From: Echinostoma caproni
Taxonomy: Eukaryota; Platyhelminthes; Trematoda; Plagiorchiida; Echinostomatidae
Assembly (NCBI GenBank): GCA_900618425.1
Contig: UZAN01039977.1
Location: 11,690 to 39,284 of the forward strand
Direction of reading: 5' to 3'
Length of the DNA: 27,595 nucleotides
The notes under the pieces are model-generated. The model saw only the letters and a program-made list of their open reading frames with translations, did not search any database and was not told the DNA's origin. Positions 1 through 10,294 of the stretch are shown piece by piece. Both the position numbers and the translations under genes were made by a program. Within the stretch, counting starts at the first letter, position 1. Every line of letters begins with the position of its first letter.

Positions 1-189
1 TACGGATGCAGCGAGCCAAACGAGGATCTAACCGGGGACTTCGCGTCGGTAGAATGCAAGAATAATACCCACTTGACCTTTGGACATTTGGTGAGACGAA
101 ATTCACCACACTGGCGAACCAAATCCTTCTCTAGTATCATGTAACACGGTGCGGAACACGGTGCGGAACGTTTCCAACTCGGCTATCAT
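1..189. other. Non-coding left edge with a 12-base tandem duplication
   Basis: No coding region is recognised here. Positions 143-166 hold two exact tandem copies of a 12-base unit (aacacggtgcgg), followed by the first three bases of a third. The stretch lies immediately before the first copy of the tRNA-related repeat. It may be a diverged part of that repeat, because a short match (gtaac then cggaac/cggacc) can be lined up with the sequence upstream of the second copy near 3510-3525. Confidence 0.4.
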
Positions 190-466
190 TTTGGAGGGAA
201 GCGCTAAGATGAGCAATGCGTGATGCCCAAAGCATGCTGAAAAAGATGGGTTTTCGGGAGTGGAAAACTAGGAAACTGTTTCATCAGCTACCCGATAGTG
301 AACTGGGTAGTACGCTCGTGTTCCACCTGTGAGGTCCTGAATACAATCCTCAGTTAGGTCCATGGATTTGCACTGCATATAATGAGACCCAACCAGGCCA
401 AAACAGAAATGCATCTGTCCACTGCTTTTCAGTTCACGCTTCATTTGCTCTGTACACGACGAAATC
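190..466 (+). repeat. Diverged copy 1 of a tRNA-related interspersed repeat
   Basis: This stretch aligns by eye with 3565-3835 over its whole length. Shared blocks, in order, are ggagg...agcg, gagcaat, aaaagatggg, ctacccgat/ctgcccgat, cagttaggtc/cagttgggtc, gacccaacca, gcttttcagttca/gctncagttca and cacgacgaa. The tRNA-like core would be about 286-357, but its B box is lost here (tcctgaatacaatcc in place of gggttcgattcc). It is therefore the older or more decayed copy. A short open frame crossing its right half (from 382) is read as repeat sequence, not a gene. Seen: the two-copy similarity. Inferred: a SINE-like origin. No target-site duplication or A-rich tail was recognised. Confidence 0.6.
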
Positions 467-3400
467 TACCATATCATCGAAAAACCTCTACTACTCACAT
501 ATTACAAGATTCCAGTATGGCAATATTCCCATCGAATTGTCTTTCATTTAGTTTGGCTTCTGATTCGGAGCACATTATTTGCAGAACTTAGTGGTGGATG
601 ATGAAAACCAACAACAATGGACAAAGTTTGAGATGAACCCGATAGTGACTAAGTATGCGATATTTTAAAATGCGCTCAAGATAGAGTTTAATGCCTGTTC
701 CATAGTTTGTGTATGATCTGACTTGTGTCGAGGTAGACACAACTTGCCAGGATCGGAAAAGGATGACCGTGTCTGTCGATAGTAATAAATGAGACGATAA
801 AAATGACTGCGAGAAATAAACTGTACCAGGTCATTTTCGATTTTTAATGTGTATACCACAGATGATTTCTTTGCTTATATTTTTTTGATGTCAGTCAGTC
901 AGTCATTCGGTCAATCAATCAGTCAGTCAGCCAGCCAGTCAGTAAGTCAGTCAGTCGGTCAGTGAGTTATATGAACGAAGCCTATGAGACAGACTGTGAA
1001 CCAAGTGCTACGGGACGTCAGACGAGAAAACTTACCCACTAATACCTATGTGAATGACCCATAAGAGTTACCTGATGCACAGAATGTTCAACTCATTCCA
1101 CGGGACTGCCTTGTATGTAGGTTGTCAAATCAATACCCTTCTGGCTGGCTGGATACACGTGATAATTGTAAATAGACTACAACAACACCAAAGAGGAGAG
1201 CTTTTTCATCGCATTCCAAGCTATACAAGAAAACTTTCGTAGTGCCTTTCTAATGGAATATAACCTCTGGGGAAACTGAGTGACAACTCGGTGATGGTGT
1301 GGAGCTAGCTCACTTGTGTTTATATATGTCTAAACTCGGGAAAAAGAAGTCATTTTGTCCCCCAATTAGATGTACGGTAGTCCGACTGTGATTCTACCGT
1401 GGGATACAGTTATTTGTATTGTAAAAATTTGGTTAGAAGTAGAACAACCATTCACCATCCTTCTTGTTCAGTCACGAGCTACGTTGAAACTTTCACAAAA
1501 CAGCTTATTTATGCAAGGAAGTGGGCAAAAACATTCAGTTTTTCATGGATTTTTTTCACAACTTACTCAGACTGCATTATTATTGCATGAAAAACCAGAC
1601 TCCGGTTAAATAATCAAGAATCAATGTGTTTCATTATTTTCCCTGACTACCTTTATTGGACTGATTAAATTCAACAATCGATTTTAAAATTTCATTCGTT
1701 TCATTCGATCTGCAGTGAACAGTGTGGGACACCAACTGAGCTAGTTGACTTCAAAAAATGATCCCCCAACCCAAAAGTGAATGAGATTCCTTAATTAGTA
1801 TATATTCAGAGTTGTTCACTCCACATGCCGGTGAATACAAATAGAGGAGAATAAATAAACAGGTACAAACAACACCTGATGAGAAACAATTTACCTGTGC
1901 TGCCGGTAAATCGTGAACCATCTGGTCCACATAAAGGTATCACCTGTTTTTCTAGCCGATAAAGTTAGAGTGGAATTCTAATCACCGTTCAAAGTACTTC
2001 CAAACGATCTCATATGGTTAGATGGGATTAAATTGAATTGGGTATATCTATAAAGGACTCTTTAGAAAGAAAACGGTACTGTCATAAACATGTTTGCCAG
2101 ACTGCATCGTAATTGGTCCTCACTGTGGACGCGAGAGACTGTGGTGTGATGGCATGATTACGAGGCACGGAAAACGAGCTTATTGGCCACTTTGTGTGTG
2201 TTCTCATTATGAGTTCCATTGGACTCAGATGTGGCTCGGTCTAACATAAGACAGCCAAACGTCGTGTTTTTTGTCAGACGAGTAACCACGGTGTCTACAT
2301 GTCTATACACACAATCTTGGTTTGCCTGGTTCAATAACCTTTCATTAATACGAGCTTCTTCAATGCGCATCTACCACAAATCTTGTAGGTTAAATTATCA
2401 TTTCTCTAATTCACATCACAAAACCACCCGCAAAGGGATATGCTTTTCACCTATTTGACTACGCTTAGCCAGGAGTTTAATTTAAAAAGCAATAGCGGTC
2501 TTTTACAAAAAAATTTGAATTGTTTATTCATTCTTGGTTCAAACTTGTGTGATGAGTAGTAACAATGGCACGCAACCCATGACCACGATAATTTACTGTT
2601 TGATCACGATAACCTTGGTAACAGAGACCCAACATTTTGGAAGGCCCCATTAGGATCGGTGCAGCAATCGCACAGTGTTATTTTGCTAGTTATGCCAGAC
2701 CCAGAAGCCCTAACACATGAGTATCCACTATTGATTTGCAGTACCCCTTCCTTCTTAGACCAGATAGCATATGAACTGTTCATAATTGCTTTTCTTCCCT
2801 CGGCATTCTGAATTAGCTCCTAGGCGTGACGTTCAAAAAGAGTACAAAAGCATACTTAGTGGTTCTTGCGCGATTGTTGGTGTCTATCAGGTTTCAAAGG
2901 AAACACACAAGGATTCCAATAACAAGTGTTTTCAGTGTTGATATCTTCGGTGTACGGCTGGTTTCTGTTCTGTTTTCCATTCGAGCACTTGAGAAGTGTG
3001 TATGTTTTGCCGCGGTGGAGCAGGGCGAATAGTTCTTCTTGCCTGTAGCCTTTCCACCCTCAGCCATTTCATCTTGATTTATTCACGGTCTTGCATTGAG
3101 CTAATATCTCGACATCTACCCGGTATGTGATGTTTCAATCGGACACAGATCAAAAAACTAGCACGGGGAACGACGCATGCAGATACGGTTGCCAAAGCTT
3201 TTGTTATTTCAATGCCCCCGATTCTGAACAGCTTTTTCAGTGTCAGTGTTCCTTTGTGGAACTGTCTGAGAGTTCCATCTATAAAAGGTCGAACATGTGA
3301 ATTTTCGTTTAGGTTCACTACAATACAGAGATAGCGGATTGATGGTTTCTTACCTCACAGTTACATTTTTCCGACTCCGAATTGAAATGCAATGATCTTC

Positions 3401-3564
3401 ACGGTAACTCCCTCGTTTTGCAAGGTTTGGGAAGTTATTGCTCACTGAGCGACTTATTCCAATTTTCGGGTGCTCGCAAGATCCATTACTGGGTGTATAA
3501 GGTGCTAGAACGATTATAGTAACCGGACCCAGCAGGCTTGTCATCCGTGAGATCAAACGGCAAA
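467..3564. other. Non-coding stretch, no gene recognised
   Basis: Apart from the cagt-rich simple repeat at 891-966, I recognise nothing. The short open frames on either strand are under about 80 codons, have no family resemblance, and lack paired splice signals with conserved content. The stretch is either 5' of the stomatin-type gene or inside one of its upstream introns; the sequence does not decide which. Confidence 0.5.
891..966. repeat. Imperfect (TCAG)n microsatellite
   Basis: A run of tcag/cagt tetranucleotides interrupted by variants such as tcat, tcaa, ccag and tcgg. The many single-base changes suggest an old tract that is no longer expanding freely. Confidence 0.9.
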
Positions 3565-3835
3565 TGGAGGTGAGCGAGGAGCAATCGATACCCGCAACAA
3601 GCTCGAAAAGATGGGTTGTGCTATATCGTGTAAATGGAAAGTGACAAACAGTCTGATCCGCTGCCCGATGGCCAAGTGAGTAGCATGCTTGCATTCTGCC
3701 CATGATTTGTCGGGTTCGATTCCCAGTTGGGTCGATAGATTCCCACTGGTGATGTGACCCAACCAAATCGAAACAGCTGTACGGTGCTTCCAAGCTNCAG
3801 TTCACACTGCATTTACTTTGCACACGACGAAGTTC
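3565..3835 (+). repeat. Copy 2 of a tRNA-related (SINE-like) repeat
   Basis: This is the better-preserved partner of the copy at 190-466. A lead of about 97 bases precedes a tRNA-like unit at 3662-3733, followed by about 100 bases of body. Long open frames on the minus strand across it (one of 181 codons, 3350-3895) are best explained as the repeat being open by chance, because copy 1 does not keep the frame. Position 3797 is an undetermined base. Seen: the internal A/B boxes and the two-copy similarity. Known: SINEs carry a tRNA-derived pol III head. Inferred: that this is such an element. Its ends are uncertain by tens of bases. Confidence 0.6.
3662..3733 (+). promoter_or_regulatory. tRNA-like unit with internal pol III A and B boxes
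   Basis: The A-box-like tggccaagtgag (3669-3680) is followed 32 bases later by a perfect B box, ggttcgattcc (3713-3723). Set out as a 72-base tRNA, the acceptor arms tgcccga (3662-3668) and ttgggtc (3727-3733) pair at six of seven positions counting G-T. The T stem pairs at four of five, and catg (3684-3687) pairs with catg (3701-3704) as an anticodon-like stem. The D stem is weak. Because the unit sits inside a repeat with a second decayed copy, I read it as a SINE head or tRNA pseudogene, not a working tRNA gene. Confidence 0.6.
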
Positions 3836-4183
3836 CTTTATGAAAAATGGATTTTCAATAGCCTCCATCGCAGGTGTTGCTTCTTGTCGCCACAACTAAG
3901 CTCACACCACAAGAGGGAAGATGTTTATATCAGTGCTGAATCGGTACGTGATCTTCCCTATTCCAAGCCTTTCTCTCCTACAATGAGTCGAAATTATTAC
4001 TGAGGATTTTCACAATCATACATCAGTTCGGTAGCAAGAAAACTCTACAACCAACTTATTGTATGCATATTTGGATACATCTGTATAGCATGATGACATG
4101 TTATCCAATGAACATAGAAGAAAGTTTAACTATCTGCTGACATAAAACCCGGATGGAAAACGATGGTCAGTCAGATCTGACGC

Positions 4184-4185
<2 letters not shown>

Positions 4186-4223
<38 letters not shown>
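4186..4223. repeat. (AC)19 microsatellite
   Basis: An uninterrupted AC dinucleotide run of 38 bases. Being pure, it is likely length-polymorphic. Confidence 0.97.
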
Positions 4224-4226
<3 letters not shown>

Positions 4227-4864
4227 CATCCCAGTCCTCACCTGGACGTTGTAAGTAGTACATAAAACCATACCATACATACCTGCTCTGGAATAATTAC
4301 ACAGCCTGTTAAAATAAGCGTCGGCTTTCAGTTTACCAATAAAAGCTATTTCGTTATTCAGNCAGGACAACAAAAATGCCTTCCTCCGGTAGTGATTTTG
4401 TGTCGAAATTTTGCAGGTTGTAAGTGAACCGGATCATCAACAGCTGAAATCGAGCTCGGTTAATTGGATTGCTTTTTCGAAAAACAAAATACCATCGAGG
4501 TTATTACAATTTGATAGGAAAACTCGCTCTCCTCTAAATTGGTTTCCTAAAACATCGTAGGTTCTGAGCGACAAGCATAATAATACAACTATGCCAACTC
4601 CCTACGGTTTGTTCGTCTGTGGTGCTCACACTCAGAGACACATGAGTATCGGATCCCCCACCTCTCCCGCTTTGTGATACATTTGATGGATTGATGGATT
4701 TTGAGTTCCCAGAAAAGGGCTGTTTATGTTTCTTTCCCTTTCACATCCTTCATTTCCTATCTTGCTCCCTTCAGTCACGTGATGTTTAGCTTCTTTCGCT
4801 TCACTGCGAAATCCGGCTTTTTTGTATCACATTAGATAGATCGGTTAGTTATCATTCACTAATT

Positions 4865-4910
<46 letters not shown>

Positions 4911-4912
4911 TA
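4865..4912. repeat. (GTA)n trinucleotide microsatellite
   Basis: Thirteen perfect GTA units, then one GTG, then two more GTA units. It is not in a coding context: read on the + strand in one frame it is a string of TAG stops. Confidence 0.97.
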
Positions 4913-5155
4913 GATGTAGCTGATCCCCAGAAGTCAAAGAATTCTGTACGTCTGAATATGCCACCCTCAGATTGCACAATAAATCTAATTCAAAAGATCA
5001 CCCCAAACGGTTTAGTGAGGCACAGACACAAAGTGGCACAACGGTATATCATACATGATTGAGCAAAGTAATGTATTCCGTTAAATCTATGGTTGTCTCT
5101 CTTCCCTGAAGAGAACCGTTCATCTGGATGAATCTCCACTTACGTGTTTTCTCTT

Positions 5156-5353
5156 CCCCCCCCCCCGCAAATTGACAATATACAACCCAGGTTTCTCGTC
5201 AACCGCAGTTCCGGTCTCAGCGACTGTCCCTCTGTGTGTGTGTATGTGTGTGTGTGTGTGTGCATGCGTGTGCTTATGAGGAAGTTTGATCGGGGGTGGG
5301 GGTATTATCGTATGCATGCGTACGTGCGTGCATGTGTGCGTGCGTGTGTCTCC
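5156..5353. repeat. Cluster of poly-C and TG-rich simple repeats
   Basis: An 11-base C run (5156-5166) is followed, from about 5231, by (TG)n with interruptions, then by an alternating purine-pyrimidine stretch of tgcatgcg/tacgtgcg type to about 5350, with a G-rich patch at 5290-5301. Alternating TG/CG tracts are known to favour Z-form DNA. Open frames across it on both strands are low complexity. Confidence 0.9.
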
Positions 5354-5366
5354 TGTTACCGGGTCA

Positions 5367-8300
5367 ATGAATGAATACGAACTTCCGACGGAATTAGATC
5401 TGTTCTTCCAAGAGAATCACACTTTGCGGATGATGTTCACCGAAATGGGGACAGACAAAGGTTGTTGGCAAGGTTCGGATACCGGGATAGGATGGCAACA
5501 AGCAAACGGATGTTACTAACCTATATTTGTAATTTGGATAAATGGTGACTGGCGAAGTTTAACATAAAATTGATTTCTTCCATAGAGATCAGCAAGTTTT
5601 AGTGATTGTGATAGAAGCATGGATTGGGTTGATCGTATAACGTATCTATCTGCTAATGTATCTGCTGTTTGATATACCGAAGGCGAATATGGTCGGAACA
5701 ACCGTATCGGATCGGCGAGCACCAGCGAGTCTGTCTTCATTATTCTCACAATCAGCGCCTAAGCCTATGTGTATCATTGAAGCCTGTGAGGTCTTCGAAA
5801 GTTTGTCCACCGAGGTTCGGGAATTCTCAATAAAAATTAACGTTTTTCAAATTACTCCATGTTACTACCTACGCTTTGAAATCAGATAACATTTGTGTCG
5901 TGAAATTGAATTATATTCCACAAATGCTTTCAAGCAAATGTTCGTTCTGCTTAAATTAACAAATCTGAGTATGTTATTGGTTTTCTATACATAGCCTTTG
6001 ACGTATAAGCAAACCGTCATTCACAAGGGAATTATCTATCCGTTACGGAACGGATGGGTTGTCACTCGTTCGTCACAATCCGTGATTACTTTGACCTCAC
6101 GTGATTCGCTTCTCTTATCGCCCACTCGAACCCCCTCCCCCTCATGTGTCATCATTATCCGAGAGGGCAAAAAGTGATCCAACGAACCGTGTCCTGTTTC
6201 TTAAATCCGTACCCACTCACCTACCCCCCTCGACAAAAGAAGGGCTAAACTAAACAGAAAAAATAGTTTATTTAACATGATAGATTTGTTTATTTAAAAA
6301 ATATTTATCACAGTTCAAATCGGTTCAATGGATCTGGTTCGGCTCACAAATTCGTCGCTCAAAATTTGACCTAATCCGATTGGGGATGACATGGGTAAAC
6401 TTCAGAAAAGTATTCATACTGCCTGAAAACCACTTGTTTTGTTAGATTTAAAGTGAAAAACACTTCACAATGAGGCCAATCCCGTATCGGAAAGAAATAT
6501 TTATCGGAAACATTCGGCTGAATCTATAGATGCCACTTTTTCGTTATGGCTCAACAAATAAATATGTCTTCCTACTTTCCTGCTCAAAGTACTCGATTGG
6601 TCATTTTTAACAATTTGCGATAAGCTACTTACTGGAGTTAATAACTTGATCATCTGAAAATTATATTGAACGAATAAATGTCCTGTTGCCAGATTCGTTT
6701 GTAAAACTTATTTTTAATTTCAGCTATAGGAAAGTTGTACTGTAGACACATACCCCTCGAAAGTTTCACCTACGTTCACAACAGTTTTGACGAACATCAA
6801 TCCTGTACATGAACTGGATAGCAAATTTCACGTCTCTGACTTGATAATTGTCAATAACAGATGGTTTTGAACAATATTCTACTGGGGGCTTTACAAAATT
6901 AGGAGGCATTGTCCGACAGGTGATTAAATCAGAAGTCTCAAGTGGTTTTCTGAATACACGATGTGGGCCGGCAAACTCTTCAAACCATTTTTTACATTCC
7001 ACACGTGAGGGTTTCATTTATTTCCACTCTGAACCAGGTGAATTCCTGGAAGATACAAGTGAAATTCAGCAAACATGTCCCGGTTAATCGAACGATAAAT
7101 TTGAAACAAAATGCTTGGATTCAGATACACACAATCTGCCACAATGATGCAATCAGTGAACCTGGTCGACTACTGTCCACGCCTTTTCTGAACTGAAGAT
7201 AGTCAATTAGCAAATATTCGATACGAAATGTGACAAAACCCCTTTTTTTGTTTTTCCATGTGAATACCCATGACTTGTTGAAATTCGGTCTGGTATACAA
7301 GCATTTTCATGTGACTGTTGCTCTAAAATAGTTTTGTTCATAGCGGTTCAGAGAAGGGTCACAGATCAAAATGATTGGACAACTCTAAATTTTTGTCTGC
7401 CGAATCAGGCTTTCCCCTTTTGGGAGCTTATTTGTTGAGCACTGCAGATACGAAGCAATTTTTGAATACCTATGTTCTAAACATGACAGAGTCAGCGTCC
7501 TTTTAAGCAAATCCCAAACAAAACAGCTCTGAATCACTCATGTTGTGCCGTGAGATCCTGGATCCATTATGATAGGTTTTCATCTGTATAAAATTAATAT
7601 TACGAAACAGGTATAGTTCTTGAAAAAACTGGGCCACGGACGTACTTTATGTTTTTTGGTAAAAATAACAACGGGTTGACCGATGCATTTACATTTGCGA
7701 AGCAGATTTCCCTGCTAACAGGACAGGGAATTTCCTAAACAAATCGCGAAGAAGCCGCATGAGGGTATGTCAAACTTGTTCATCAAATTAGTGCATGTAA
7801 CTCATTTCACTTTTGAACAGTATACCATACGTGTTCACTTTATTCATTTGAAACGTGGAATATATTGAATACTTGCAATCTTATCCCGAATGGCTTTCAT
7901 CCTTGATTACCGCATTCGATTCTGTGAATTATGATCTCCTTAGCATCGATTTGTAGATTCAAGGATATATCGTTCACTCATATTTCTGCAAATGCCGTTA
8001 CGATGAACTAAATTATTCAAATAAGCAACGAGGGAAAAGGTTTGCTAAGTTTTACCACTTTTTTAACCTGTTCCTTTACGGTCAAACACTGCCTGCACAT
8101 AACTATCAGTGGTCGGTTAAAAACCCTAGCAAAACCGTTGGCTACCGTTGCTCATCGATTGTGCTCAATGTCATGCTTGTCAAGGCACCTCATGGAAGCA
8201 AACCACCTGGCTTGGTGTGTGTGTCCCATGTAACTCCTATCACAACTGCATGCGGACAGTTCAAAGGCTGATCAAACGAATTAGAGAGATGGAGAGTCGG

Positions 8301-10221
8301 ATGAATTGAGAACGGTTTTCATAGCTGTGCACGTTAGCGTCAAAATTGTAAGCAGCTCGCGGTTCTGAAATTATTTTTTCCTCTACTCTAACCTAATACT
8401 CCTCTGATTTGTCGAACGATAATGGTGACAAGGAGATCGATTTAGTGGAATATGCAATGCTGTATGCTCCAATTCGACGTCGCTTTCTTTGATGAGAAAT
8501 GCACCATGAATTTGTTTCCCTTAAAAAGGTCAGCATAGATTGCCGGTCCCAAACAGGCATTAATTTCCAAGGTGCTTCGATGTTTGATTTGCCCCCAATT
8601 TTGTCTTCTTCCCCAATCAGTGTGAAGAATGTGCCGGAAAATGGGGAGCACACTAATGAGTTTCTCTTCCTACCTATTTCGGTTGCTCTTCACTCTAGTG
8701 TTTTATTTAAAGTGATGACAAATTTTAGTCGTGTTTTTGTTCAGACGAACAGAAAACAGTTGCTGTATGAAGATTGACTGTGCTTTTGTGCGCTTGTCCA
8801 ATGCGTTGGATTTATCTTTCTCTCTCTCTATACGGTCGTTTGATTACAGAGCAGTTTTCCCGCCTCAGGCAAATAGTAATAATATTCCGAAGACATCCAC
8901 ATTTCACCCGTGAACTTACCAATAACTGACCTCACAAAGACAGTGTAGATTTTCACACAAGAGTTTCAGCAAATAGGCTCCTGCGATGTGCATGTCTGTG
9001 TGAGTGTACATTCTCTGATTTTACAATGGAAAAATTAGAAAGCAGATAGTTGTTGTACAACTAGACGAAAAACGTTCTACATTAGTCGGATCAGGCTAGA
9101 TGTGATCGCCTGATCCGTTTTGGGGAGTAGATTAGGTTGTGACATAAAACGAAGTGGCACACCAGAGAATCTAAATGGTAGCAATACTTGTAATGATGAA
9201 CTTTTATCATTATTTCAGTTTCTTTAATACAAATCTGTACAATTAATGTTCAGGATGGAAATCGCGATCAGTTGAAGGTGAGGTGATAGTGGCTGTGTTC
9301 GAACTGATGAATTATCGAACGACAGATGGGTGGTCTCTACGGTTCTGTCAGTGCTTCTTGCAGTTTGCCGGAACTATATCGCTGTAGAATTCATATTTGC
9401 AGTCAAAAAAATGCTTAAGTACTTATGTGTTTGGGGGTGGGGTGGGGGGTTAAATTCCAGTCAGTTTGAGGGTTTCCGGAAGAAAACAATTCGTCTATGT
9501 AAACATTTTATCTAGGTTTGGGCAACCGCTGCCTATTTAAGGCACTGCCAATAATGAGCCTTTTTCCAACCATTAACATCATGACTTGATTGCACTTCAT
9601 CTGTCTAGCTGGATTGCGTCCATTCTGCACAGGGTTATTGGGCGGAACAGCCTACTTTCTCGACAAAGTCACAGAATAAATTCCACTCACGTAAGGGAAG
9701 GTACTGGACAGCAGCAAATTATTTTATTGACCGCGCACAGATCTGTCCCTGGAGAGAAGATTGAATTAGACCAGCACATTAAAATATCTTAGGGATACGG
9801 GAAATTAGGCTGGGGGTGGTTGGGATTATCTAAGAGTTCTGTTCTATAGAATAGCTTGCATTCGCCTCAAACTGGATAGACACTGAAAACTGTGTAATCA
9901 GTGCTAGAGGAAGAAAAATGAACACAATATCAAAATGTATGATACAAGCTTATACTGACTGACTCAAAGGAATCAATAATTTTCATGTGGTCAGTTGATA
10001 AGATATTTTAATTAAAAGTTGTCAGTTGTATAGAACTATTGTTAGATTTTAATAAAGAAGATATATGTATTTATATTTGTAAGGTGCGTTTGCCAGGCGC
10101 ATCATTTTTTCTCGCTGTATTGCGTTGTTCTACAGAAAATTATCAAAAATCAGTCCTAACTTCTAAATGTACTGATGAATAAAAAAACTAGAGTATTCAC
10201 CAGAATATTTCCCACTAAGAT

Positions 10222-10222
<1 letters not shown>
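5367..10222. other. Long non-coding stretch, no gene recognised
   Basis: No exon, RNA gene or mobile element could be identified. A 51-codon frame starting at ATG 5367 (acidic start MNEYELP) is treated as a speculative finding only. A 92-codon ATG frame at 8499-8777 has no recognised family, and its neighbourhood gives no support. Small features are a C-rich patch at 6131-6142 and a G-rich patch at 9433-9449. Confidence 0.45.
9433..9449 (+). other. G-rich tract, possible quadruplex
   Basis: Three G runs of 5, 4 and 6 separated by single T bases. The last run could be split to supply a fourth tetrad strand. Structure formation is inferred from the motif only. Confidence 0.4.
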
Positions 10223-10280
<58 letters not shown>

Positions 10281-10294
10281 GCCTGTCTGTCTGT
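10223..10294. repeat. (CTGT)18 tetranucleotide microsatellite
   Basis: Eighteen ctgt units with one variant unit (gcctgt context near 10281). A surrounding open frame gives only a repeated Ser-Val-Cys-Leu pattern, so it is not considered coding. Confidence 0.97.

Larger units (their letters stand above)
3836..5155. other. Non-coding stretch with microsatellites
   Basis: No gene recognised. It contains the (AC)n and (GTA)n tracts listed separately and one undetermined base at 4362. Open frames through the AC tract encode only low-complexity residues. Confidence 0.5.

Noticed and set aside
3662..3733. A functional nuclear tRNA gene
   Set aside because: The D stem and anticodon stem are poor and the unit lies inside a repeat with a decayed second copy, so a SINE head or pseudogene is the better reading.
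4167..5374. Small frames rich in Cys-Val or His-Thr repeats
   Set aside because: They are translations of AC and TG microsatellites, not proteins.
8393..8777. Overlapping 86-92 codon frames on both strands
   Set aside because: No family resemblance, no convincing splice context, and mutual overlap on opposite strands. Consistent with chance.
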